Assembly: GCA_004375785.1 (NCBI GenBank) | Contig: SOKM01000139.1 | Span: 1 to 39,896 of the forward strand | DNA: 39,896 nucleotides | Direction: 5' to 3' | From: Candidatus Cloacimonadota bacterium | GTDB lineage: Bacteria; Hydrothermota; E44-bin80 | In this document: positions 23,641 to 31,265 of the stretch, piece after piece | How the letters are laid out: the number at the start of each line of letters is the position of its first letter | Numbering within the stretch: position 1 is the first letter of the stretch | Position numbers and translations under genes: made by a program | Notes under the pieces: model-generated | What the model was told of the DNA's origin: nothing | Seen by the model: the letters and a program-made list of their open reading frames with translations, nothing else | The model's database searches: none

Positions 23641-25242
23641 TTATTCTATACAAAAAATCCTTTTATCCATACAGACAATATAAAGCCTTTCAAACGATGG
23701 CGTGAATACAGCAGAATAGGGATACATTCCGACATCTATGTTCCATTCCACACTGTAATCAAATGTATTGATAACCAGAACTTTATAATCTGACCCCACG
23801 AAGAGATGATCACCGTTATCTGTTATTGACATCCCTTTTGGATGACTCAAACCATAAGGTGAAATCTCATCCAAAAGAGTATGAGTGGATGTCTCTATTA
23901 TCCCAACTGAATTGTTATCAAGTTCAGAAACGTAAGCCATTTCATAACCTGGTGAGAATAGTAATTCCCACGGCCTCCCTGAAATAGAGATAGTTGCAAT
24001 AACTGTATTCCACTCTATATCTATTACAGAGATTAGATTTTGGGCATAGAGACAGACATAAACCTCCTTATGGACAGTATCAATGGCTAATGCTGTCGGA
24101 TCTCCAGAGAGAGGGATAGAATCTACGATACTGCTTGCTTGAAGGGAATAAATCAGAACATCCTGCTTTGAATTTCTCGCAATATATAGTTTTTCATTAT
24201 TTGAACGTACAATGCCCTGTGGGCATCCACCAACATCTATTGTTTCAATAATCTGATTTAAGAAAATATCATATATTGCAAATGAACTGCCCGTAGTAAA
24301 ATAGACCTGGTTGTTTTCAAAAACATCCAGAAAATATGAAGTTCCTGTAAAAAACCGGGTAGTCCTTTCGATACTATTTGTTTCTGTATTGAGCATTACA
24401 AGATCATGACCTCCTGAGTCTACCTGGACAAAGAAGAGCTTCGTTCCATCCTCTGTTATATCTGCCCTGAACGGTATCCTTGCTGTATAAATGGTATCTA
24501 TTATCACATAGGGGAATGACGGATGAAATCCTATGAAAACATTGAGAGTGTCCGAAAAGCCAATATTTGCACTGTAATCCTCTGCAGTAGCATAAACTTT
24601 ATAAATTTCGCCTTCTTGAAAATCCCTGACATCAAGTATGCAATAATACGGAAAATATTTGTCTGTTTCAATCAATGAATCGTTTATAAAAAAAGAGACC
24701 CTTTTTACACCAGTATTATCCGTTGCATTCACTGAAATATATTCAAACCCGTATAAGGTATCACCTTCAACAGGATCTATAACTCTCACAGAGGGTGCGA
24801 ATGAATCAACCTGTACCCCAATCCCAAAAAAAGTAAGTGTGGTATCCTTAATCCTGTTCCCACTTATATCCTCAATATCCCTTATATTTATTTCATAAAA
24901 GGTTGACTCCTGCGGTTCTGTTATAAGTATACAATTCATCTTCATTGGGTCAATGTTTACAAGATGAACATCGAGGGTTTCATAACTTGTAATTATGTAG
25001 TTCATTGTGTCAATTGCCTGTGAGTCATTTAAGGTTTCGTTAAATGATACAAGCAACTTTGTTGTATCCAACGAAACAATACTTTTTATATAAGGAGGAG
25101 ATGTATCAGGAGGAAGAGGTTTATCCTTTTTTGTACAAGCTGATAAAAGGATTATAATTATTAAAATTCTCATAAAGACCGAATAATATTTTACGGGTTC
25201 ACTTTTCAACATAACTAATCTCTGCAACTTTAAGAAGAACAT
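23641..25242 (-). CDS. Ig-like plus YVTN beta-propeller lipoprotein
   Basis: 533 aa from the first ATG. A lipobox IILLSAC with Cys36 shows a lipoprotein, so the true start is probably Met11 (25212) or Met24 (25173); none has a clear ribosome site. The mature protein has a Big_5-like domain (PPYIKSIVSLDTTKLLVSFN), an Ig-like domain (APSVRVIDPVEGDTLYGFEY, GVKRVSFFINDSLIETD) and a C-terminal seven-bladed-type propeller with YVTN-like blades (DTVHKEVYVCLYAQNLISVI, GYEMAYVSELDNNSVGIIET, NGDHLFVGSDYKVLVINTF). Likely a surface-anchored binding protein. It interrupts the series of surface paralogues and has its own strong promoter at 25266-25294. Confidence 0.82.
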   Translation of the reverse strand: MFFLKLQRLVMLKSEPVKYYSVFMRILIIIILLSACTKKDKPLPPDTSPPYIKSIVSLDTTKLLVSFNETLNDSQAIDTMNYIITSYETLDVHLVNIDPMKMNCILITEPQESTFYEINIRDIEDISGNRIKDTTLTFFGIGVQVDSFAPSVRVIDPVEGDTLYGFEYISVNATDNTGVKRVSFFINDSLIETDKYFPYYCILDVRDFQEGEIYKVYATAEDYSANIGFSDTLNVFIGFHPSFPYVIIDTIYTARIPFRADITEDGTKLFFVQVDSGGHDLVMLNTETNSIERTTRFFTGTSYFLDVFENNQVYFTTGSSFAIYDIFLNQIIETIDVGGCPQGIVRSNNEKLYIARNSKQDVLIYSLQASSIVDSIPLSGDPTALAIDTVHKEVYVCLYAQNLISVIDIEWNTVIATISISGRPWELLFSPGYEMAYVSELDNNSVGIIETSTHTLLDEISPYGLSHPKGMSITDNGDHLFVGSDYKVLVINTFDYSVEWNIDVGMYPYSAVFTPSFERLYIVCMDKRIFCIE

Positions 25243-25265
25243 AGAAGATCAGTAAATTCTGAATA

Positions 25266-25294
25266 AATATAACAAGTCTACTATCCTTTGTCAA
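25266..25294 (-). promoter_or_regulatory. Sigma70 promoter of the propeller lipoprotein
   Basis: Minus strand: TTGACA at 25294-25289, 17-base spacer, TATATT at 25271-25266; the same boxes and spacing as the promoter at 7364-7392. Transcription would start near 25259, only 17 bases before the first ATG, which favours one of the downstream starts. Confidence 0.75.
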
Positions 25295-25385
25295 GGGAAA
25301 TCTTGAGCCATTTTCAATTCAGACTTAAGACAAGGGTTTATAGATTTTTGAGGAGGACACAATTTTCCTTGACCGAGCGTAAAAC

Positions 25386-25425
25386 TCAAAAAAAAACAAG
25401 GGATGGACATTAGCCTTCCTTTTTG
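25386..25425 (-). terminator. Possible terminator with T-run
   Basis: Downstream of 25438-27234 on the minus strand, AAGGAAGG and CCATCCCTT can pair imperfectly, followed by a run of nine T. The stem is poor, so this is a weak call. Confidence 0.3.
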
Positions 25426-25437
25426 ACGTCTGATATA

Positions 25438-27234
25438 TTATTGAATAAGAAGTAATTTTCTGGTTTTTATGTATGAACCTGCTCTCAAGGTATAAAGATA
25501 GACGCCATCTGGAACATCTTTACCATTCAAATCCTTTCCATCCCAGACCACAAAATATGAACCCGCACCAGGAACACCATTTGCAAGATTTTTGACTAAT
25601 CTTCCAGATATGTCATAGATGTCAAGCGACATGGAAGTGTTGTTCGGAACCGTAAAACTAATTGTTGTCTTTTCCCTTACAGGATTTGGATAATTCTGAT
25701 AGAGCATAAGCAAAGATAGATTGGAAATCTCTTTTATTCCTGTTATAAAGTTCAAGTTAGGCACACGGGAATAATAAACACCAGCAGGGGGAACTCCATT
25801 AGCCATCTGACACCAGGTAATTCCACAACCTTGTGTATTAAGAGAAGCTTTTCCTTCTTGGATATAGTATGTCGTATGTGCATAAATAGCGTTTCTTGAG
25901 TCTCCGTAGCTTAGACTACTCACCTTACCACCGTATCTAACTGTTCCGGCATATGGTGTAATTGCTGCATAGTATACATTGAAAGGAGGATATGCACCTG
26001 TATCTTGTGAAGCACTTTCTGGCTGTGTTGTGGAGAAATAGATCTTATTATCAATTCCTATACCTGCAGAAGGATAACCACTTTCATAATTGCATACTTC
26101 ATATCTTGGGAACATAATTTTAACAGGTGTATGCCAGCAATCACCAAGTTTATGGGTATACCATAGTGTCCCAGCAGGACCGCATACATTAAAGCCAAGC
26201 AACCCAACCTGGCCACCTCCAGTCCCCATATTTTCCTGGAAGATAATATGTGGAACACCGTTATAATCCACAACAATTGCAGGACAGCAAAGAGCATGAT
26301 CATTAGGTGGCGATTGACCAAGAGCAACCAGTTCATGGTTCCAGGTATTGGTTACTGCATCCCAATAGAGTGCTAAAATGTCCATACACATATTGTCATC
26401 GTAATCAAAATTGAATGCTACCCACATATCTTTATTAGGTGTTGTTGTATTGGAACGATTAGGATTTGATGCAATTGAAGGGAGAAGCCAGGAGCCAGGC
26501 ATCTCTGAACCGTGTTCGTATGCTATACCTTGACCAACCCATGTTTCACCGCCGTCAGTTGAATAGTTGTAACCAATTGCATGCTCAAAACCAACAATAA
26601 CCCCTACTGTGAAGACAATCATAATGAGACTATCATTATTTATTGCCATTGAAGGGAAATATTCCTCTTCCCCATTCGTTGCAGAAATCATAATTGCAGG
26701 TCTCTCTACATTGTATTGAATTATTCCTCCTGATGTATCAAGGAATGCTCTTGCATAGAAGACTTCATACCCATCAGGGGTGCCCCCTATCTGATGCCAG
26801 GCAAAATGGAGATTCCCTTTACTGTCTGCACATACATTTCCTCTTCCTGTATCACGTCCTTGATTTGATGTAAAACTATCAGGATAAGACCAGCATTTTA
26901 ACAAATCATCCCAGTAGGAAAAAAGGGATTGTTGTCCCCAATCAGTTTCTGTTTCCCAAATAACAACAGGAAAAGAGTAACTTCCAACTATTACATTGGT
27001 GATATGTTTTGCATTTACATAATTCTGGGGAGAAAGGTAAGAACCACCATACCAGACGGGTTCATAGACTAAACAGACGGTGTCTAATGGGGGCGGATTA
27101 TCTACTGGGTGAATACAGCTTTCCTCACCTAAAGTCGGAAGCATTGGGCCTTCCATGCGAAGAGGATAGTTTCCGAAAAGTAAACTTCTACTTAATAGAA
27201 AGATTATCAAAAATAATAAACCTGAAAATTTCAT
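25438..27234 (-). CDS. Exported surface protein, sialidase-like fold, FlgD/T9SS-like sorting domain
   Basis: 598 aa, third paralogue. Signal peptide 1-21 (MKFSGLLFLIIFLLSRSLLFG). Shared landmarks: KHITNVIVGSYSFPVVIWET, QQSLFSYWDDLLKCWSYPDS, Asp-box YNYSTDGGETW at about 221-232, and VVDYNGVPHIIFQENMGTGG. The sorting domain runs from about 507 (LYQNYPNPVREKTTISFTVP) to the end (YIKTRKLLLIQ). It is of the same tail type as 19440 and 21719, with more substitutions. An SNRSNTTTPNKD-like insert is seen before the DMWVAFNFDYD strand. Ribosome site AAGGAGGT, start at 27234 is secure. Confidence 0.85.
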   Translation of the reverse strand: MKFSGLLFLIIFLLSRSLLFGNYPLRMEGPMLPTLGEESCIHPVDNPPPLDTVCLVYEPVWYGGSYLSPQNYVNAKHITNVIVGSYSFPVVIWETETDWGQQSLFSYWDDLLKCWSYPDSFTSNQGRDTGRGNVCADSKGNLHFAWHQIGGTPDGYEVFYARAFLDTSGGIIQYNVERPAIMISATNGEEEYFPSMAINNDSLIMIVFTVGVIVGFEHAIGYNYSTDGGETWVGQGIAYEHGSEMPGSWLLPSIASNPNRSNTTTPNKDMWVAFNFDYDDNMCMDILALYWDAVTNTWNHELVALGQSPPNDHALCCPAIVVDYNGVPHIIFQENMGTGGGQVGLLGFNVCGPAGTLWYTHKLGDCWHTPVKIMFPRYEVCNYESGYPSAGIGIDNKIYFSTTQPESASQDTGAYPPFNVYYAAITPYAGTVRYGGKVSSLSYGDSRNAIYAHTTYYIQEGKASLNTQGCGITWCQMANGVPPAGVYYSRVPNLNFITGIKEISNLSLLMLYQNYPNPVREKTTISFTVPNNTSMSLDIYDISGRLVKNLANGVPGAGSYFVVWDGKDLNGKDVPDGVYLYTLRAGSYIKTRKLLLIQ

Positions 27235-27359
27235 CTTTACCTCCTTCTTTCTTAAACATAAAACATTTGCACATCAGACCAAAGACATAAAACTTTTTCA
27301 TCCATTTTCTTATTCTCTATCTTTAAGGTCTTAAGTCTGTTGTCTAATATCTGAGTCCT

Positions 27360-27387
27360 ATTATACTTATTCATAAATCTGTGACTA
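27360..27387 (-). promoter_or_regulatory. Promoter candidate with perfect -10
   Basis: Minus strand: TAGTCA at 27387-27382, 16-base spacer, TATAAT at 27365-27360, about 125 bases before the ATG at 27234. Only the -10 is convincing. Confidence 0.35.
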
Positions 27388-27392
27388 TCTTT

Positions 27393-27418
27393 CCAATCTG
27401 TGCAAATCTGTGTGCTTT
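27393..27418. repeat. AATCTGTG word repeats, first patch
   Basis: The plus strand shows AATCTGTG-type words (CAATCTGTGC, AAATCTGTGTG) just beyond the 3' end of the gene at 27430. A like patch (CATCTGTGTAATCTG and ATAATCTGTGTAATC) lies at 29221-29256, at the same position relative to the sister gene. Confidence 0.5.
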
Positions 27419-27429
27419 CTTTAACAATT

Positions 27430-29073
27430 TTACTCCAGCAGAATGAGTTTTTTTGTTAACACCTTCTCCCCTACTTTCAAATTTACGAAATAGACCCCAC
27501 TTTTCACCCTAATCCCAGTATTATCTCTCCCATCCCAGGACACGGCAGTGCCAGGTAACGAGTGCCCAGTACCCAGTGAAAAGTCTTTCACTAACCTCCC
27601 GCTCAAATCGTAGATTTTCAGTTCTATGTTCTTTACCCTTTGCCCTTTGCCCTCTGCACTTTGCTCTATGCCCTCTGCACTATGCACAATGCTGGGGAGT
27701 GTTAGGGAAATATGGGTGGTAGTGGTGAATGGGTTGGGACAAATCTTAAGAGATGAATTACTAAATTTATCTCTTTCTTCTTCTACTCCAACATAAAGCG
27801 GTGGCATATGTCTGAAATATATACTTCTACTGCCTGAGTCCTCACACCAGCATATATCAGGACCTGGCGGGGTTACAGGCAATGGCACATAGTAAATAAT
27901 ATGTGGGTGATAACAATATGCAGAATCTGAGCTGACAAGCACTCTTTCAATATTATAGATATTAGAATCAGGAACAATCTTCGTATAATAGACGGGTCCG
28001 ATGCCGTATCTGTTTCTTTGTTTCAGGCTAACAGGTTGGGTAAAAGCAATGTAAATATCATTACTCTCAGCAATTCCTACAGAGGGCCATCCAATATAAC
28101 CATTAAGTTCTGGAGTTGTTGTTGGTTTTATAGTGTCCGGCTCTGTCCAATTCCCACTTATCCTTCTTGTAAAAAGTAAAGAACCATATGGATCTACAAT
28201 GAACCTATTTTTATATTCTGATATAGTAGAACTGAGAAAAACAATTCCTGGCACACCATTGTAGTTGACGGTTATACCAGCACATACAAAGTCCTGCGAA
28301 TTCACTCCATAAGCAGCAACCTCGTTTGACCAGGTTCCAGATGATTTGTCGTAGTGAAGTGCGACAATGTCAATAAGGCTGTCTAAATTTATGTCAAATG
28401 TGGATGCAACCCACAGGTCGCCTGTTAAAGGGTCAGGTGCTATACTGTTGAGTAAAAACCCTCCTGATATTGGACCGGCATATGCTGTCTCAGCTGCTGC
28501 AATGTTTGAAAAGATAGCACTCTCTTCACCAATGATTCCGTGATTCCATACAATGTAAACACTGTCATTGTAAAGACAGAGTGCTGGAAAAGCATCCTCT
28601 TCGCTATCAGTTGCAGACATCATAACAGGTGGTCTCTGTACACTGAATTGAATTAATCCTGCCGAAGTATCAAAGAAAGCAGTTGTATAAAATATTTCGG
28701 AACCATCAGGATTGCCTGTTTGTTGCCAGGCAAAATGGAGGTTTCCATGACTATCCGATGCAACATTACCCCTTCCTGTATTCATCCCCTGACTCATTGT
28801 AAAACTATCTGGAAAAGACCAATATTTGAACATATCGTCCCAGTAAGAGAAAAGTGATTGATAACCCCACAAGCCACCTGTCTCCCAAATTACAACAGGG
28901 AAGTAGTAACTACCCATAATTACATCTGTAATATGCTTTGCGTTGGGCCAGGCAAGCGGCTGGTCATAACCAATTCCTGTCCATACGCTTGATATAGAAT
29001 CGGGTGGAGAAAATGGTTGAGTAACTGAAATAATCGGGATAAAAACGATTAGAAAAATAATTAAGTATTTCAT
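27430..29073 (-). CDS. Exported surface protein, type-B sorting domain with in-frame heptad insert
   Basis: 547 aa from ATG 29073 (MKYLIIFLIVFIPIISVTQ, a signal peptide), chosen because AAGGAGGT lies directly upstream. An open frame extends to 29169, but those 32 residues would be translated from a dispersed hairpin repeat. It is a paralogue of the others (KHITDVIMGSYYFPVVIWET, QSLFSYWDDMFKYWSFPDSF) and has lost the Asp-box: the matching place reads AIFSNIAAAETAYAG. The tail is of a second type: LKICPNPFTTTTHISLTLPS, then an insert at 461-481 coded by nine 7-bp repeats (SAEGIEQSAEGKGQ), then LKIYDLSGRLVKDF, a second repeat-coded segment SLGTGHSLPGTAVS, and ending KVLTKKLILLE. Confidence 0.82.
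   Translation of the reverse strand: MKYLIIFLIVFIPIISVTQPFSPPDSISSVWTGIGYDQPLAWPNAKHITDVIMGSYYFPVVIWETGGLWGYQSLFSYWDDMFKYWSFPDSFTMSQGMNTGRGNVASDSHGNLHFAWQQTGNPDGSEIFYTTAFFDTSAGLIQFSVQRPPVMMSATDSEEDAFPALCLYNDSVYIVWNHGIIGEESAIFSNIAAAETAYAGPISGGFLLNSIAPDPLTGDLWVASTFDINLDSLIDIVALHYDKSSGTWSNEVAAYGVNSQDFVCAGITVNYNGVPGIVFLSSTISEYKNRFIVDPYGSLLFTRRISGNWTEPDTIKPTTTPELNGYIGWPSVGIAESNDIYIAFTQPVSLKQRNRYGIGPVYYTKIVPDSNIYNIERVLVSSDSAYCYHPHIIYYVPLPVTPPGPDICWCEDSGSRSIYFRHMPPLYVGVEEERDKFSNSSLKICPNPFTTTTHISLTLPSIVHSAEGIEQSAEGKGQRVKNIELKIYDLSGRLVKDFSLGTGHSLPGTAVSWDGRDNTGIRVKSGVYFVNLKVGEKVLTKKLILLE
27544..27578. repeat. Coding 7-bp array, five units (second array of this gene)
   Basis: Minus-strand units: CACTGGG, TACTGGG, CACTCGT, TACCTGG, CACTGCC. 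It encodes the loop LGTGHSLPGTAVS of the sorting domain. The sister gene has the same five-unit array at 29383-29417. Confidence 0.75.
27630..27692. repeat. Coding 7-bp array, nine units
   Basis: Minus-strand units in exact phase: GCATTGT, GCATAGT, GCAGAGG, GCATAGA, GCAAAGT, GCAGAGG, GCAAAGG, GCAAAGG, GTAAAGA. Since 7 is not a multiple of 3, only changes of three units keep the frame; 21 bases give a 7-residue period seen as SAEGIEQ-SAEGKGQ. Confidence 0.88.
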
Positions 29074-29133
29074 CATACCTCCTTGTTCTTTGGAGTACAA
29101 CAAGCCCTTTTGTTGCGTCCTTGTATAAGGCGA

Positions 29134-29150
29134 TGAGGCTCGAAGCCTCA
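29134..29150. repeat. REP-like hairpin TGAGGCT/AGCCTCA
   Basis: Perfect 7-bp stem, 3-base loop, followed by CCTGTT as in the copies at 18132-18170 and 21664-21690. It lies about 60 bases upstream of the start of the 27430-29073 gene and creates a false N-terminal extension of its frame. Confidence 0.7.
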
Positions 29151-29268
29151 CCTGTTGAAAAGGAAACAAATTTGCTTAACAAGGTACTTGTATAATTACG
29201 CATTTCATCTATTATGTTTTTCATCTGTGTAATCTGTTCTTATAATCTGTGTAATCACGTCATTCTTT

Positions 29269-30996
29269 TTACTCAAGCAGGATGAGTTTTTTTGTTAGCA
29301 TCTTCTCCCCTACTTTCAAGTTTACGAAATAGACCCCACTCCGCACTCTCCTGCCAGAGTCATCCCTCCCATCCCAGGACACAACAGTGACAAGTGACGA
29401 GTGCCCAGTGCCCAGTGAAAAGTCTTTCACTAATCTCCCACTCAGGTCATAGATCTTCAGTCCTATGTTCTTTACCCTTTGCCCTTTGCCCTCTGCCCTT
29501 TGCCCTATGCTGGGGAAAGACAGGGAGATATGGGTGGTATTGGTGAAAGGATTTGGGTAAGCTGTTAATTTTGGATTTAAAATTTCGAGTTTAGGATTTT
29601 CAGTCTGTTTAATACCCACTAATTGATGCATTTGTTTATAGTAAACATCTGCAGGTGGAACACATGATTCCATCTGACACCATGTGATACCAGGTCCGTC
29701 AGAGGAATCTGTAGGGATGTTATAAACTATATGAGGATAGATGGTATTCATTGAACTGCCCCAGGGAATCTCACTAACCTTCGTTCTTGGAACAGAGAAC
29801 ATTCCAAGTTCAGGGTTAATCTTCCAATAATAAACGTTAAATGGCCAATAAGCTCCTGTATCAGGAGAAGCGCTATCTGGCTGTGTGCAGGTTATGTATA
29901 TCTCATTTTCCTGGGTTATGCCTGCGGATGGAAAACCGGATAATGCATTAGTAGGTCCACTTTCTGGAAATCCAATTTCAACAGGTGAACTCCAACCCCC
30001 TGTTTCTCTTCTTGTAAAGACAAGAATACCACTTAGCCGCTCTGGAAACGGTGGTATACCTCCTCCTCCAGGATTATAAATTTTCAAGAAGACAATTGAA
30101 GGGTTTCCAAAAAAATCAACACATATTACTGGAAGTGAATATGCCCATTCAATAGAAGAAGAAACTAAAACTTCTTTTGTCCAGATGTTACCAATTGCAT
30201 CATAGTACAATGATACAACATCTATTTGATCATCACCAGAATCATCAAAGTTTAAGGCAACCCACATATCTCCTGTGTTGGGGTCGGGAGCAATGGAGGG
30301 CAGTATCCAATCACCCGTCATACTAGTTCCGTGCTCATATGCTATATCTCGACCAACCCAGCTGTTTCCACCATCAGTTGAATAGTTATAACCAACTGTA
30401 TGCTCTTCATAAATTGGTCCAACATTGAAGACAACCATAATGAGGGTGTCACCATATATAGCCATTGCAGGAAAGAGTTCCATTTCACCATTTGTTGCAG
30501 AAATCATAACAGCAGGTCTCTCTACATTATACTGTATTATCCCTGCAGATGTATCAAGGATAGCCCTTGAATAAAATATTTCGTAACCATCTGGAGAACC
30601 TGCCTGATGCCAGACAAAGTGCAGATTCCCTTTACTATCAACACAAACATTCCCCCTTCCAGTATCCTGACCATTGTTTGATGTAAAGCTGTCAGGATAA
30701 GACCAGAATTTGAACATATCATCCCAGTAAGAGAAAAGTGATTGATTGCTCCACGAACCTCCCGTCTCCCATATTACAACAGGGAAATAGTAACTCCCCA
30801 CTTTTACATTTGTGATATGTTTTGCATTGGGATAGTTCTGGGGAGAACTCTCATAACCTCCATAATCAATTCCAGAAAAAACCATACATAGGCTATCTGG
30901 GGGAGGCGGATTATCCATCCCCTGCGCTTCAATCCTCTCTCCTATAAAGAGAAGGATTAAGAATATGAAAATAAGAGAAAAATTTATTTTTTTCAT
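29269..30996 (-). CDS. Exported surface protein, type-B sorting domain with in-frame heptad insert; sigma54-promoter gene
   Basis: 575 aa from ATG 30996, which has GGAGG four bases upstream; an earlier ATG at 31017 adds only seven residues and has no such site. Signal peptide 1-25 (KKINFSLIFIFLILLFIGERI). Landmarks: NPPPPDSLCMVFSGIDYGGY, KHITNVKVGSYYFPVVIWET, Asp-box YNYSTDGGNSW at about 202-213. Tail type B: LTAYPNPFTNTTHISLSFPS, heptad-coded insert at 496-509 (GQRAEGKGQRVK), LKIYDLSGRLVKDF, second repeat loop (LGTGHSSLVTVVS), ending MLTKKLILLE. Closest to 27430-29073. It is the first gene after the regulator block and the only paralogue for which I see a sigma54 promoter (31096-31111). Confidence 0.85.
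   Translation of the reverse strand: MKKINFSLIFIFLILLFIGERIEAQGMDNPPPPDSLCMVFSGIDYGGYESSPQNYPNAKHITNVKVGSYYFPVVIWETGGSWSNQSLFSYWDDMFKFWSYPDSFTSNNGQDTGRGNVCVDSKGNLHFVWHQAGSPDGYEIFYSRAILDTSAGIIQYNVERPAVMISATNGEMELFPAMAIYGDTLIMVVFNVGPIYEEHTVGYNYSTDGGNSWVGRDIAYEHGTSMTGDWILPSIAPDPNTGDMWVALNFDDSGDDQIDVVSLYYDAIGNIWTKEVLVSSSIEWAYSLPVICVDFFGNPSIVFLKIYNPGGGGIPPFPERLSGILVFTRRETGGWSSPVEIGFPESGPTNALSGFPSAGITQENEIYITCTQPDSASPDTGAYWPFNVYYWKINPELGMFSVPRTKVSEIPWGSSMNTIYPHIVYNIPTDSSDGPGITWCQMESCVPPADVYYKQMHQLVGIKQTENPKLEILNPKLTAYPNPFTNTTHISLSFPSIGQRAEGKGQRVKNIGLKIYDLSGRLVKDFSLGTGHSSLVTVVSWDGRDDSGRRVRSGVYFVNLKVGEKMLTKKLILLE
29383..29417. repeat. Coding 7-bp array, five units (second array of this gene)
   Basis: Minus-strand units: CACTGGG, CACTGGG, CACTCGT, CACTTGT, CACTGTT. 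It encodes LGTGHSSLVTVVS, a loop of the sorting domain. Confidence 0.75.
29469..29510. repeat. Coding 7-bp array, six units
   Basis: Minus-strand units: GCATAGG, GCAAAGG, GCAGAGG, GCAAAGG, GCAAAGG, GTAAAGA. It stands at the same place as the nine-unit array at 27630-27692, exactly three units (21 bases, seven residues) shorter. Confidence 0.88.
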
Positions 30997-31037
30997 AATA
31001 CCTCCATTATTAAACATTAGTCATTCGCAGACTACTT

Positions 31038-31078
31038 TTAACATACCCTCCAGTTAAAAGTGATGAAGGGTATGTTAA
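31038..31078 (-). promoter_or_regulatory. 12-bp inverted repeat at the 5' end of the surface-gene leader
   Basis: TTAACATACCCT (31038-31049) and AGGGTATGTTAA (31067-31078) pair perfectly across a 17-base loop. With a start of transcription near 31085 it would form a hairpin at about +7 to +47 of the mRNA. It may protect the 5' end or be an operator; it is not a terminator, as no T-run follows. Confidence 0.6.
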
Positions 31079-31095
31079 CATCTAAATAATAAATA

Positions 31096-31111
31096 AGCAA
31101 GAACTGTGCCA
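31096..31111 (-). promoter_or_regulatory. Sigma54 (-24/-12) promoter
   Basis: Minus strand reads TGGCACAGTTCTTGCT. The consensus is TGGCACG-N4-TTGCW; the only change is A for G in the seventh place. The GG and GC are separated by exactly ten bases as required. It points to the surface-protein gene at 29269-30996, whose ATG is about 90 bases beyond the predicted start. Such promoters need an enhancer-binding AAA+ activator; one is encoded immediately upstream (31306-36213). Confidence 0.82.
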
Positions 31112-31171
31112 TGATAATAAGTGCTTGTATTTATGGAGTTATGGTAAAAATAAGGGAAACTTTTATCGTTT

Positions 31172-31196
31172 AATATGTATACAAAGTATACATATT
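31172..31196. promoter_or_regulatory. Palindrome, candidate activator binding site 1
   Basis: Perfect inverted repeat AATATGTATAC / GTATACATATT with a 3-base AAA centre. The centre is about 99 bases upstream of the predicted sigma54 start site, a normal place for an upstream activating sequence. It shares the GTATAC core with site 2. Confidence 0.65.
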
Positions 31197-31242
31197 TTGA
31201 ACTTCCTGCAAAACCTTACTACTATTGAATTTCTTTAAGGGG

Positions 31243-31265
31243 AAGTGTATACTTAATATACACTT
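31243..31265. promoter_or_regulatory. Palindrome, candidate activator binding site 2
   Basis: AAGTGTATA / TATACACTT with a 5-base centre, perfect arms. Its centre is 70 bases from that of site 1 and about 169 bases upstream of the predicted start site. It also lies about 40 bases after the stop of the regulator gene. Confidence 0.62.

Noticed and set aside
27234..27290. Possible sigma54 site upstream of the 25438-27234 gene (TGGTCTGATGTGCA on the minus strand).
   Set aside because: GG and GC are only eight bases apart; sigma54 needs ten, and the -24 box is poor.
27880..28270. TGGCACA words at about 27884 and 28252 and at 34890 as sigma54 -24 elements.
   Set aside because: None has GC at the -12 place, and all are inside genes.
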